Shown here: positions 36,410 through 48,956 of the stretch, in pieces
Position numbering within the stretch: the stretch's first letter is position 1
Layout: the number at the start of each line of letters is the position of its first letter
Source: Hypericum androsaemum
Lineage: Eukaryota > Streptophyta > Magnoliopsida > Malpighiales > Hypericaceae
Direction of reading: 5' to 3'
Length of the DNA stretch: 64,000 nt
Assembly (NCBI GenBank): GCA_963995505.1
Contig: OZ023192.1
Span: 10,833,001 to 10,897,000, forward strand
Translations under genes and position numbers: made by a program
Notes under the pieces: generated by a model
Seen by the model: the letters and a program-made list of their open reading frames with translations, nothing else
Database searches by the model: none
What the model was told of the DNA's origin: nothing

Positions 36410-37134
36410 ATGAGTAATTTTATTATGATATTTCTGTTCCAAACGATTTATTTGGATCATCAATTTTCAATAAAAACTATGAAATAGAATGTAAATCTTG
36501 TATGATCCACATGTAATTGTCACTTCATAAAATTCTAACTATTTAGACATCGTAATAATTTTTCATATATTACACCTCCAAGCTCCTCTTTGTTGGATAA
36601 CTAGATTTGAAGATTAATGGATAAGGTGCATTAGCAGTTCAAATGGATTTTAGGCATAAGGGCGGACAGATTGACTTAGAGATTAACTTCTTCGTCAAAA
36701 TGTTGAAGTTTGTTTTTGGTTAAAATAACACATGGTATTTGGAGAATATATGTTCAAATCGAATATAATTTTTGAATAATGATAAAAAAAATTTAATAAA
36801 TATTTACATTAGATTTTCAAAAATTCGAAGTATTGACATTTTGTTCCGTACTCCGTAGTCCACCAAGCCGGTTGTATTAAGGTGACTAGTATTTGAACTT
36901 GCTTGTTGTATAATAATAATTTATAAGGTTACCCACTTGAAAACAATATAACGAAATAAATATACATATCATTAATTCCCACGATTAGTCCATAAAGTTC
37001 TAATTAAGCATCCAAATCGAACTTCATCCATTTTTATTGTATTTTCCCCCAATACATAACTAAATTAATATCGTATCAAATAAGGTCATCTCGACCAATT
37101 CATCACTCGATCCAGTTAATTATCTCGCAAATTA
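36410..37134. other. Downstream flank of the GMC oxidoreductase gene
   Basis: AT-rich and without coding motifs. The part next to 37135 should be the 3' UTR of the minus-strand gene. Confidence 0.5.
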
Positions 37135-40100
37135 TCACTCCAGAATCTTCCTTCCCATGTACCTGCAAACCAATCAATAAAATTAACAAGGTCATTATTC
37201 AATTCGTTAATTAATTTCTTCATGATAATTAATTAGTTTATTAATTACAAACAAGCACTTGTATCAAGAGGTGCTAATTGTTCTAAACTAACCAAAAGCT
37301 CTCTAGTTCGAGACTTGAAAACACATCAATCTTAAATATTTATTAGAAGAGTTTTGTATCTTTCAAAAGTCATAGTCAACTTAAATTTGAATTAGTTGAT
37401 CTGTTGCCAAAATTTTATAAACACGGTCTCGCCGTTGGCCTGAATAGTTGGACCGCGACCCACGACCAAACTAGAGTCATTTTTTCACCCAAATGATGAG
37501 TGTGTATACACTCATATTTTGTCGTGTATTTTTTATGTGTTTAGTCATGCTTTCTTTCAATTTTATCTTGTTCTATTGAGTCTTATGTTGTTTTCATGTA
37601 TTTGAGTCATGGAGTGGACTTCTACCCTTTGTCGTGTTTTGTGCTAGGAAGTGAAGCTCTTTGAATGCCGTTGAATGGGTGATTTCAAGAGACCACATTG
37701 CAACAGCCATAACTTTCTGCTCGAACGTCCGATTACATCAAATGAGATTTTCTCTTTTATAGTCGAGACCAAATTCGGAGCAGAAGAGGATCAAAAATAG
37801 AAAATACAAAGATACGACGAAACAGATGGAGCAGAAAGTTGGGTGGACTCCCCGTCGCTAGTCAACTAACGACTGCTAGTGAGGGGAGACATAATGTTGA
37901 TTGAAGACCCAACTGGCGGTCGCAAGTCAACTAACGGCCGCAAGTTGCCCGATGTTAGCTTATTTCGAACTTCGTATTTAGTTGAGAATTCGACTCGTTT
38001 AAGAAGTATTCGACTCTTGGCCTCTTGTTTCGTCCCTAAGATCATAATTATATTATTACTTGGCTAGCAAGGCTTCTAGTTTAGGTTAAATCTGCTCTAG
38101 GTTTTTCTATTTTCGTGTTAGACTTTTGGCTATATATAGGCCTTAGTCTCTTAGGTTTTATTCATACTTTCTACTGCAATATTGAGACAGCCTAAGGAGC
38201 TTAATAAAGTCAGGATTCCGTTAAGCTTCGTGGAGCAGATTGGCGAGGCTTGCTCGAATGACTAAGCCTTCACTTTTTCTATACTTATGCTTTTCGTTAT
38301 AATATATTTTATTATTATCTCTTACTTTGTTGCCATGCTTAGCGAGTAGATTTCCTTAGAGTACGATGCCCTGGCATGTGATTGATTGCCTACGTTGATT
38401 TATGGTTCGAATATCTTGTGTAGTAGTTATTAATTAGTGTGCTTAATGCTTAATCTAAATTAGCCACTTAGATTATGATTCGAGTTGATGATAGTGGACC
38501 GAAAGGCACTAGAATTGATGAAAAGAACTAATTAACATGTTCTTAGGTATTAATGAGACGTCTTAATATCTTAAGGGTAACCCGCTAGGAGGAATCTTCA
38601 TAATTTGATTATTATAATTCTAAGTTTAATTGATGAGCGAAAGCGTTAATTAGTAGCTTAGGTCTTTACGATCTTAATTTTATCTTTCTAATGAGCGAAA
38701 GTGTTAGGGGGATACATTAGAACACTCCGGGTACTAGTTGGAGCTTCGTAAGAACCATAACCTCGATATAGGTAGTTAATCCAGAGAGTATCGTGCTCGT
38801 TTGTCTCCACTGAATCACAACCCTTTTATTTACATTTCCGATTTTGTTTATTTTCTTACAGTTCAGTTACCAACCTTATAGACCTTTTAATTCTCTCGCT
38901 TCACATAATTACTTGCCTTGATTTCGTGTTCAACTCTCAGTTCGAAACCCTACTTATTCACTATACTATTTGGTTGTGCGTTTAATTGTTCTCAATTTTG
39001 CGTATATCAAATTGGCGCCGTCGACACGGAACTAAGATTTTAGGACATAAAATCAAAAGCAGTTAGTTTTGTGTAGCAAACTTGCTAATTTCGTGTGCTC
39101 TCTTTTTCAGGATTCTCTAGGGGACGCTCCGCAAAGAAGGACACTGCTGAAATCATCCGTGCCTACATGGAATGAGAATCCTAATGGTTTACAACAACCA
39201 CTTGTAGGTCCCACCTCTTTACAGATTTCAGGATCCATCATCAGAATATTGCAAAACTCGGTCCAATTTAGCGGCTTGCCAAGCGAAGACCCTCGAGCCC
39301 ATCTTTCTCGCTTTGAAGATATCTACAACATTATGAAGTTCCAAAATGTCAATGATGATGTCTTAAAGCTGTGCCTCTTTCACTTTTCTTTGAAAGACCG
39401 AGCTCGTGTTTGGTACAACAAGTTGAAAGGAGAGACGATTCAGAGTTGGAATGATCTGCCCCATGCTTTCCTCCGGAAGTTCTTTTCTATGGCTAAGTCA
39501 GCCAAGCTCTTACAAGAAATCAACACATTTATCCAAGGAGATGGGGAGAGCATCTATGAAGCCTGGGAACGGTTCACGGATCTCCAAAGTGCCTTCCCTC
39601 AACATGGTATAACTCAAGACAACCTCATGAAAATCTTCTACAACGGATTAGATGGCTTATCCCGTGATCATATTGATGCCTCCTCTCAAGAGGTGTTCTT
39701 GAGGAAGACTGCTGATAAAGATGCTCGCTTAATGGAGAAAATGGCTGAAGTCAATAGAATGTGGCCAAAAGAACGTGCCAGGCAGCCCCGTAAGAAAACA
39801 ACTCGAGGGGTACTTGAGGTGGATGCCAACATGAAACTTGAAGCTAAAGTTGAGGCGCTTACTAAAAAACTTGAAGAGTTGACCAAGGCCAAGGAAAAGG
39901 TTGTTACAGTGTAAACTATCTGTGAGCTTTGCAAAGAATCACATCACACTACTGACTGTCCAATGTTGGAGGAGATTCAGGCTATCGCTGATAGAACACC
40001 ACCAGGAATGGGCTACTCAAAACAAACTAATGCTCAGCCAAATTTTTCTCGATTTGGCCAGCAGGCATACAACACTGGTGCCCAGCAAGAACCCAGGAAG

Positions 40101-43100
40101 CCATATTTGGGCGAGCAAATTAAGGAAATGGGTGACAAGATTGATAAATTAGTGGGGGTAGTCCAGCAATCCATCCAACAATAAAGCATCACTGTGCAGC
40201 GGATGGATCGTTGCGAAGCCCGTCAACAAGAGTTTGAGACATACCTAAAGGGGCAAGCCATGCAACTCAAGAAGATGGAGATTGAACTCAGAAATTTGGC
40301 TGCAGCAAATACTCAGAGGGAAATAGGTGCTCTACCCAGCAACACCGAGTCGAACCCGCGAGGATAGGTGATGGCCATCACATTGAGGAGTATGGACGAG
40401 GATGATGAACCATATATTCCTCTACTACCTTATGTCCCTCCACTTCTATTCCCGCAAAGACTCTAGAGAAAGCCACCACTTGAGAACAAATCCTCTTCAA
40501 AAGAATGTGTCGAACTAATCAAGCCAGCCATAGAGGAGGAGGTAGTTACTGAAAAGAAGGAGCCACAAGTCTATATCAGTGAAAAAGAGGATTCTTATGT
40601 TCCTCCACCATCACCTCAACAAGTCAAGAAGGAAGCAGTGATCGATAAGAAGACCCTTAAATTCATAGAGACAATGGAAGAAATTCAAAGTCATGTCTCA
40701 TTCTTAGAGATGTTAGATCGAAGACCACAATATGCTGAGTTCCTCAAAGAGATCATCGCAAGGAAGAAGAGGCAGAATGATGGCAAGACGACCTCTTTGG
40801 TAGAAAATGACATACCGCCAAAATTGAAAGATCCAGGGAGTTTTACTATTCTTTGTACTATTAATGGTGTGCAGTTTCCACATTGCTTATGTAATTTAGG
40901 TGCCAATGTTAATCTTATGCCGTTGGCCACTTTTAGGGAACTCAATTTGGGAGATTTCAAACCTACATCCATGATGATCGAGCTTGCAGATCACACTAGG
41001 AAGAAGCCACATGGAATCGTGGAGGAAGTGATAATCAAAGTCGACAAGTCTCTCGTACTTGTAGATTTTGTGGTGCTGAACTATGCTACCAATGACAGTT
41101 ACTCACTGATTCTAGAACGTCCATTCCTCAACACTTGTCATGCAATAGTAGACGTTCACAATGGCAAGCTACTTCTTCGCATACGCCCAGATAAAATAGA
41201 ATTCCAAGTAACCGATAAGCGCCTCCGTCTACCTTAGTGCCAAAGAGAGTAACAAAGTCAAGCTAACGACTCTAAATTAGCACGTCTAGTATTTAATTTT
41301 TCATTATATTTTGTGTTTGTTTCAGTATTGTTATGTTCATTTAGTAGGAGGTTTCAAAAAGAGAAAAATTGAGCTGCAGCAAAATTCGCCAGTCCATACA
41401 CAAACTTTATTGCGTGAAAAGGCAGTTAGAGCAAAATACCACCAACCTTCCCCACCGCCTCCTTCTCGCGATCGACAGGGCAGTACCAGTCCTCTCCTCT
41501 TGTCGTTTCTATTATAAGTCTATTTATGTTCCTGTTTGTGTGCTCTGTGATGTTTATGTTCATGTCTTGTGATATTTGTTTGTGCCTTGCCTCCATAATG
41601 AGGACATTGTGTTCAATAAGTGGGGGGGGGGGGGGGGGGGGGGGGGTTGTCAAACATATATTTTCATTTTGGTTTTCTGTATGTGATGGAGTCTAAGTTT
41701 GAGGTAGGAGTGTGCTTAAGTCCAATGTGGTGTCATAAGCAGATGAGGAAATTTTACCTTTAAAATTGTTGGCTTCCTAGCAACCGAATATCCTTAGGAA
41801 GGTTCATGTCAGGACAAGAGTAACAAGGATAGGATTAAGCCCTTATTGAGAAGTAGTTCTTGCTTTTTAAAACCTCGTAATTTGATTAAGTGATTGTTAG
41901 GTACGAGACCAAAAGAACACATGAGTAGTTGAGGGAACACGCTCTTAGTAACCGAACTACACCTTTATATTAAAAATGTTTGAGCTAACTTATGAGTCTA
42001 ACCGAGTATGTGCTTGCTGCCAAAAACTCATTTTAAAAAAATCTTTTATGCGAAGGGCAGCGATTAGGTCAATAAATTGGAGCAAAGCCCCTACCCGAGA
42101 GGAGAATGGAAGAAAGGTGTGTGGAATGTGAAAAAAGTGTGAAAAAATGAAAAAAGGTGATGAAAAGAAAAAAGATTGGATGAAGGTGGTTGTAAAATGT
42201 ACGGAATGTTATATGTGGATTGTAGTATGTGGTATGTGAATGGGTGGTATGAAAAGATCCATAAAAACAGAAAGGTGGATCTTGGTAGGGGTGAACTCCA
42301 GCCTAATCGGGATAAGATCAGAAATCGTTGTAGGAAATCAAGTGAGCCATGGGGTTGGTGTTGAACTCTGCCTACTGGTCTACGAGTGAACTCCTAAGAC
42401 GCCAACTGAGTGAAACTAACCGTTAATCTGAAACTGTTTTGGGGCTAGGTGAAATGATGGAACAATGTGTTCTTAATTATCTCTTCATGTAATGTGCTTT
42501 TTGCGGTATCATTTTTAGTAATCTTCATTGTTTTCTAAATGATAAAAATTATGGGGAACTGCTTTGATTTGTGGGCTGAACTTGAATTGTGAAATTGAGC
42601 TAATATGAGATTTTCTCTGGGTAGTTCACTGTTGCTAGGGGACCAACAATTTTTAGCGTGTCTGATGCTTACTTACTTGGGGACAAGCAAGGAAATAAGT
42701 GTGGGGGTGTGATGAGTGTGTATACGCTCATATTTTGTCGTGTGTTTTGTATGTGTTTAGTCATGCTTTCGTCCAATTTCATCTTGTTCTATTGAGTATT
42801 ATGTATTTTTCATGTATTTGAGTCATGGAGTGGACTTCTACCCTTTGTCGTGTTTTGTGCTAGGAAGTGAAGCTCTTTGAATACCGTTGAACGGGTGATT
42901 TTAAGAGACCACATTGAAACAGCCATAACTTTCTGTTCGAATGTCCGATTATATCAAATAAGATACCTTTGGAAAGCTTTAAGAGAGATATACATTTTCC
43001 CATTTATAGTCGAGACTAAATTTAGAGCAGAAGAGGGCCAAAAATAGAAAATACAAAGATACGACGAAGCAGATGGAGCAGAAAGTTGGGTGGACTCCCC

Positions 43101-46100
43101 GTCGCTAGTCAGCTAGCGACCGCTAGTGAGGGGACACAGAATGTTCATTGAAGACCCAACTAGCGGCCGCAAGTCAACTAGTGGCTGCAAGTTGCCCGAT
43201 GTCAGCTTATTTCAAATTTCGTATTTAGTTGAAAATTCGACTCGTTTAAGAAGTATTCGACTCTTGGCCTCTTGTTTCGCCCTAAGACCATAATTATATT
43301 ATTACTTGGCTAGCAAGGCTTCTAATTTAGGTTAAATCTCCTCTAGGTTTTCCTATTTTCGTGTTAGACTTTTGGCTATATATAGGCCTTAGTCTCTTAG
43401 GTTTTATTCATACTTTCTACTGCAATATTGAGACAGCCTAAGGAGCTTAATAAAGTCAAGATTCCTTTAAGCTTCTTGGAGGAGATTGGCGAGGCTTGCT
43501 CGAATGACTAAACTTTCTCTTTCTCTATACTTATGCTTTTCGTTATAATATATTTTATTATTATCTATTGCTTTGTTGCCATGCTTAGCTAGTAGATTTC
43601 CTTAGAGTGCGATGCCCTAGCATGTGATTAATTGCCTATGTTGATTTATGGTTCGAATATCTTGTGTAGTAGTTGTTAATTAGTGTGCTTAATGCTTAAT
43701 CTAAATTAGTCACTTAGATTATAATTCGAGTTTATGATAGTGGACCGAAAGGCACTAGAATTGATGGAAAGAACTAATTAACATGTTCTTAGGTATTAAT
43801 GAGACGTCTTAATATCTTAAGGGTAATCTGTTAGGAGGAATCTTCATAATTGGATTAGTGTAGTTCTAAGTCTAATTGATGAGCGAAAGCGTTAATTAGT
43901 AGCTTAGGTCTTTACGATCTTGGTTTTATCTTTCTAATGAACGAAAGCATTAGGGGGATGCAAATTAGATAATTTTTTTTGACATTATCATACTAGGTAT
44001 AATTAATAATATATATATATTTTTTAAAAATCTTAGGTACAAACTGTCGGGTCGGACCAGTTGACTTGGAAAATCAAAAAAATTTCGGATTGACCTTCAA
44101 TTTTTATTTAAAAATCTTAGGTCCAAACTGCTGGATTGTTTGACTCAAAAAATGAGAGAAATTTCGGATCTCTGAAGCATTTTCTAAAACTTTGTCTAGT
44201 GCTTGTACGAATACCGGGTAATATAAAGGGGAAAAATATAGTTAGGTAATTACCTTCCAAGCATCATAACAGTGGCTTGAGGATTGGTCCCAGGCGACAT
44301 AAGAAAAGTGGACCCGTCAACGACCCTGAGCCCATCAACACCACTCACGTTATAATCACTGTCCACAACCTTACCAACTTGGCACCCACCATGGTAATGC
44401 CAAATGGTCATCACTGTGTCGATGCAGAATTGCTCCATGTCATTGGCGGTGGTTGGGTGCCTTGGCCGGAGATTAAGAGGCAACACGGCCACTAAGCTCA
44501 TTAGGGCCTCGGCCGGAAGGATCTTAAGCCGGAGCTTAGAGAACGATTTACTGTTAAAGACGTCTATAATCGTGCGCATGCCTTGAACACATCGTTTCAG
44601 GTCCTCTGGGTCTTGAAAGTAATTGAACTTCACGGACGGGCACTTCGGGTCCGCGGACTTGAGCCTGAGCTCGCAGCTGGAGTTCGGGCCGATGATCTTC
44701 TCCAGGATGATACCACTATTTAGGTCGTTCAGTGTGTCTACTAGGTTGGCCATCTCTCCTGTCTGTTTGCGTTCACACAACGTTAAACTGTATGATACTA
44801 AAGTGAAGTTTATATGACTAAAGTGAAGTTTATATGACGGGTTTAACAAATTACCTTGTTCAATAATGTCTTATGCCCTGCTATTATTCTCAGGCCATTC
44901 AGTGCCCCACTAGGTTGGCCATCACTTCTGGGTCCAATGAGTATGAGTTGGCTGTCTGTTTGCATTCACAAGACGTCAAACTACATAGTACTAACGTAAA
45001 TTTTACATTACGGGTTTAACAAATTACCTCGTTCAATAGTACCTTATGCCCTCCGAGTATTCTCAGGAAAAATTCAGTCCCACTGCAGGTATCAATGAAG
45101 CTACCAAATTTGGTGATCCCAACCACCTGGACCAGGGAGTGCTCGAGCGGGACAGGGGAGGGCACGAACAGGATGTTCATCGGGTTATCAGCCATCCCTT
45201 GGCCGACCATGGGACGGTCCGCTACGACCTCGATCCTATGGTCGCGGAGGTGATCGGCCGGCCCAACTCCACTAAGCATTAGCAGATGTGGGCTCCCTAT
45301 TGCACCAGCCGATACAATTACCTCGTTCTTGGGGTTCCCTTTTAATAATGCTTGCTTCCTATGGCCCTTACCGTCTTCGAATTCGACGCAGTACACTCTC
45401 AGATTTGGCACCGATTTTCCTGCATCTGTTAAACTCGCTAATTTAGATGCAAATTGTGTATGACGGAATATAAATTCAAACTCGTGAACAGTTTATTAAA
45501 CTGCACCATGCTCTATGATTTAAGTGTTTGTGCCGGTACCTTTTCCGGAGATCAAAATCTTGTGCACAGTTGCATGCAAATAGACGTCAATATTGTGAGG
45601 AACAGCGTACTCCAAAAGATCAGCAGCCGAGTGCCTGTGGTTGGCACCATCGAAGATGGTCCCACCGACCTTGGTCCCTGTGATATGATCATAAGTGAGC
45701 CCGTTGTCCGGCAACACCCCGGCCTCGTGCAACCCCTCCCGGACGGCAGACTGCCACTCCCCGACCGGGGGCTCGAACGCCACCTTGGCCTCCGCCCACC
45801 CGTACGAGTTTTTCACCAGGGGCTCGTCCCAGCCGGCCCGGCTCACGTATTCCCGGCTCGCGTGCGTGTAAAACCCGGCATTCACTGCGCTGCCCCCGCC
45901 GAGCACACGCGCGCGTGTGTTGAACACGCCATCCTCGGAGACGAAGTTCTCCGCGGCGGAGGAGTCCGCTATTGGCAGCCCGAAGTTCTCCATGTTGGTT
46001 ATCTCCGGGTTCCCGTATGGAGACCCGCCGCGCTCGAGGAGCAAAACGGTGGCGTTCTCGGAGAGGGTCGCGGCCAGGGGGCAGCCGGCGGTTCCCCCTC

Positions 46101-47560
46101 CGACGACGATGTAGTCGTAGTATGAAGTCGGTGGAGCTTCGGTTGGTTCACGTATAAAGGAGTACTTTGGAGCTGCAAGAAAATGTTATGTACTTCAAAG
46201 ATTACTAAAAGAATTGTAGGGAACTGAATTTATAATTAAGTAATGATTCCTTTAGAGATGGCAGAAATACTCATTTTCTGAGGGTCAGACCCTACCCTTA
46301 CCTTATGTTGACTTTGACTGGGTCTAGGGTAGGGTATGAGTAGGGGTCCATGTTTAGAAGTAGGGTCTAGGGTAGGGTATGAATCCACAGTTAGACCCTG
46401 CGGGTCGGATCCTACCCTTACATTTTTACCCTATTTGAGACCCTACCCTAATTAGACCCTAATTAGACTCTAGTTAGACCCTAATTAGACCATAATTATA
46501 CTATATATAATATACTTTATGGTTAACTTTAACATATTTATTATGTTATTACACAACTAGCTTAGAAAATGTCATGAATGATGGATTAAAGCTGACATTC
46601 TATATATTTTCTTTTGTTGAATTGTTTATGTAATTCAAATTTGAAAAAAAAATCTTGTACTATTGAAATTAAATTACAAAATTTGATGTTTCATCAATTT
46701 TCTATTGAATGTTAATATGTAACTTAGAAGATATCTTGAATTTATTTGAATTTCATATAAAAATTAACTTTTGATCTATAAATATCAAAATGTAAAACGT
46801 TAAATGGTTGGACCCTGCAGACCCTGAAGACACAGGGCCTTCAAGAGGGTAGGGTATGAATCTAACAATAAAAAATTTGTAGGGTCGAGGGTAGGGTATG
46901 AGTCTAACTTAAAAAACTAAGGTATGGGTAGGGTCCTACTAATACCCTACCCTACTCTACCCATTGCCATCCCTAGATTCCTTTGTTAAGTCAAAAATAT
47001 TTTTCACTAAAAATAAAATTATTTTCTACGGAAAATTATTTACTACTAATATTTCAACGGTAAATGAAAATATATCTTTTGTAGTGGTTGTTTCAATTCA
47101 AAAAAATATATTTTTCTGTTTTAAGAGTGCCCGAAAAATATTTCTGGCAAAACAAACGGAGCATAAGTTAGAATACTAAAAAAAATGTAAAACAAGTGGG
47201 TTGAATTACACTTAAAATTTAACTATAAGATTATATTCATATTAAACAACTTAGTTTTAAGATTATGGCCATATTCATAGAAATGGCACAATACATAGAT
47301 TAAATAACGAAAATTCACGATTCAATTTCTTATAATTATAATATTTTTTGAAAGGTAAAATTTTTGTATAAGTGAACATACTTTCTTAAAAGAGGTTGTA
47401 GGTGTCGTTAAAATCTTAATGTTTTAAAGTAAAAAAAAAAGTCACAACAAAGAAAAAGAGTGTCTATCTTGACAATTGTAATAATTGATGTAAAATATTA
47501 GTTATCAAAAAAAGTATTCATACTCGTACCTTCATCTGAATAACATAAGCTCAGAATCAT
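37135..47560 (-). CDS. GMC oxidoreductase, HOTHEAD / mandelonitrile lyase-like, split by a retrotransposon in its last intron
   Basis: FAD-dependent secreted enzyme of the HOTHEAD family, whose members act in cuticle lipid oxidation and organ separation or cleave mandelonitrile. Five exons: 47560-47530, 46172-45540, 45425-45028, 44762-44254 and 37162-37135. All junctions are GT-AG and phases agree; total 1599 nt, 532 residues and a stop. Evidence includes the FAD fold DYIVVGGGTAGCPLAATLS, LLLERGG and ARVLGGGSAVNAGFY, then IVSAGAIGSPHLLMLSGVGP, and the catalytic end WHYHGGCQVGKVVD with SPGTNPQATVMMLGR. The final exon, YMGRKILE and stop, completes the arginine codon AG|G and lies 7.1 kb away, beyond an antisense Athila-like element. 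Exon 1 holds MILSLCYSDE; the hydrophobic signal peptide continues upstream in frame without an ATG, so a start or frameshift problem is possible. The exon 3 donor and the exon 3 acceptor each have an alternative site. Confidence 0.85.
37262..37420 (+). mobile_element. SINE-like sequence in the GMC gene's last intron
   Basis: The text GTGCTAATTGTTCTAAACTAAC and CTCTAGTTCGAGACTTG, followed by TATTAGAAGAGTTTTG, parallels the minus-strand sequences at 11098-11285 and 31125-31290. Ends are not defined. Confidence 0.4.
37494..39009 (+). repeat. 5' LTR of the Athila-like element
   Basis: TGATGAGTGTGTATAC to GCGTATATCA, 1516 bp. Compared with the 3' LTR it lacks about 30 bp near 37750 and differs at scattered sites. 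Confidence 0.9.
39012..39026 (+). other. Primer-binding site, Athila type
   Basis: TTGGCGCCGTCGACA, two bases after the LTR; close to the TGGCGCCGTTGCC site of Athila and Tat elements. Confidence 0.75.
39069..39975 (+). pseudogene. Athila-type gag remnant
   Basis: An open frame of about 280 codons reads QFSGLPSEDPRAHLSRFEDI, LCLFHFSLKDRARVWYNKL and QSWNDLPHAFLRKFF, the Retrotrans_gag domain. The zinc knuckle CELCKESHHTTDC lies in frame just past a stop at 39912. No ATG stands near the beginning of the frame, so the original start has been lost. The product would package element RNA. Confidence 0.88.
40638..41237 (+). pseudogene. Athila-type aspartic protease remnant
   Basis: About 199 codons. 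FTILCTINGVQFPHCLCNLG with ANVNLMPLATFRELNLG is the protease core, but the catalytic aspartate of the usual DLGAS motif is asparagine here. It ends SYSLILERPFLNTCHAIVDV, the expected C-terminal hallmark. It is followed by a stop instead of reverse transcriptase. Confidence 0.85.
41240..42696 (+). other. Non-coding interior of the Athila-like element
   Basis: Stands where RT, RNase H and integrase would be in a full element. It has no motif of any of these and only short frames. It includes the G-tract at 41622-41646. Confidence 0.7.
41622..41646. repeat. Poly(G) tract, 25 bases
   Basis: An uninterrupted run of G, preceded by GTTCAATAAGT, apparently an expanded polypurine-like stretch. Assembly or sequencing error in the length is possible. 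Confidence 0.9.
42699..42709 (+). other. Polypurine tract of the Athila-like element
   Basis: GTGTGGGGGTG directly precedes the 3' LTR start TGATGAGTG. Confidence 0.65.
42710..43961 (+). repeat. 3' LTR of the Athila-like element, truncated
   Basis: 1252 bp matching the first 80 percent of the 5' LTR. The match stops at AGGGGGATGCA, where the 5' LTR continues ACATTAGAACACTCC. The junction with 43962 is the likely deletion breakpoint. Confidence 0.88.
44741..45075. repeat. Tandem duplication across GMC intron 3 and both exon edges
   Basis: Two units of about 166-169 bp, at 44741-44909 and 44910-45075, share CTAGGTTGGCCATC, GGGTTTAACAAATTACC and TTATGCCCT. Unit ends fall inside the flanking exons, so each unit contains an exon 4 start, an intron and an exon 3 end. 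Unit one also holds a 20 bp direct duplication (CTAAAGTGAAGTTTATATGA). Confidence 0.8.
46253..46975. mobile_element. hAT non-autonomous element in GMC intron 1
   Basis: Terminal TAGAGATGGCAG and, inverted, TAGGGATGGCAATGGG. A perfect 8 bp target duplication GATTCCTT lies at 46245-46252 and 46976-46983. Arrays of GGGTAGGGTAT and its complement crowd both ends. 723 bp, no transposase. Related to the element at 52374-53082, which is inverted relative to it. Confidence 0.92.
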
Positions 47561-48956
47561 AAAATTCCACGCAAAGAAATCCCACCATCTCTTACACGTC
47601 TCCCATGTAACCCTTGAATTAACCCCAAGATCTTATTTATTATTCAACGGACCGACCTATAATATCTATATATCTATGTTTTTATATCCTCGCTTCTTTA
47701 AAGCACAAAGAAAACAAACACCTACTATCCTTTTTATAATGCATAGAAGAAGCAGGTTTAGGCCCTAACGAAACCTTAACATCGTTTTTTATAAATATAA
47801 CTTGATCTATCTATTAATATTTTATAAAATGTCAATTTTAAGATGAGTCCTACGAATTCACTTCCATTCTAATATTTTATCGAAAGAATCAAACACCTAC
47901 TCTCCTTTTTAGTTTGTAATTAGTTTCGTTGAAAAAAAAATTAAATTAATTTTGTTGGTTAAAATTAATTTAGTTCTACATCAAAATTTGTGTAATTATA
48001 TTATTTCAAAAATAAATTAATATTTGTAAATTACTACAACATAGCTAATATTTATTATATGTTGTCTAATAATTACTGAACGACTAATTTAATTTTGAGA
48101 CAAATAGATTTTTTTAATAGTTAGCTCGCTATTTAACTTGCATGAAAATCAAAATATAAAAATTGTTAATATATAACTAACTTAAGTGCTTTGCATGTGG
48201 CAGCAAGAGGTGTTGGGTGGCCTGTGTTTTGTTTTTTTCTTCTTCTAATATTATTATGTATTTGGCATAAGTCTTCTGACTCGAACTGCCTGTGACAGCC
48301 GGGCAGGTGGAGGCGACTCGTTATTGAACCGCCCCATAATTCCTTTTTTAAGTTTTTAATTATTTTTCTACTTATTTAAAAAATATATTTATATTTATTT
48401 CTGAAACAAATATATCATTGTACTTATTTTAGAAAAAAATCTAGTAGGTTTAAGCCCTGATCGATGGTTCCTCTATAAATAGCACTTAGTATATCTATTA
48501 ATATTTTTATCTAATGTCAATTTTCTGATAACGGGGTTCATTTTCTTTATTCTAGATTTTATTAAAAGGTAAATAATTCATTATTGTAGTTTTTGGAGGA
48601 ACAAGAATTGATAGACCCTAGTGTCATTTGGGGTTGTGCAGCTATCTGGATAAGTATAGTGCCTAGCTAAATATAGCATGGTTACCATAGGAAGCTCAAT
48701 CCGGTCGGGCAATATAATTTTCTACGTCACGTAATCTAATTTCTTTCGGAAACGTTTTTACGTATAACTTATCTAAAATAAAATTTTTTGCGTATATCTG
48801 ACCCAAAAAACTGTTTTCGTATGCGGTAATTCATCTTTATATATAATTTCTAGAAATCTCTTCCTTTGGAAATAGAGAAATCTTCTTCTTTAACCACCTA
48901 TAACTACATTTTTCATATTTTCCATAAATCTTTTCTTCTTCTTCAACCTCAAGGAT
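47561..48956. other. Upstream of the GMC gene, AT-rich
   Basis: Contains the likely promoter and the in-frame, ATG-less signal-peptide stretch at about 47561-47625. Nothing else is recognised. Confidence 0.45.

Larger units (their letters stand above)
37494..43961 (+). mobile_element. Athila-like (Ty3) LTR element, non-autonomous, 3' LTR truncated
   Basis: The 5' LTR (1516 bp) is followed by the primer site TTGGCGCCGTCG typical of Athila/Tat elements. A gag and a protease frame follow, then 1.5 kb without coding content where RT, RNase H and integrase should be. A purine tract GTGTGGGGGTG precedes the 3' LTR, which stops about 300 bp short of its expected end at 43961. The element lies antisense in the last intron of the GMC oxidoreductase gene. 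No target duplication can be checked because one end is lost. Confidence 0.9.

Noticed and set aside
45454..46125. Plus-strand 223-codon frame
   Set aside because: Antisense to the GC-rich exon 2 of the GMC gene, whose minus-strand frame carries the FAD-binding motifs.
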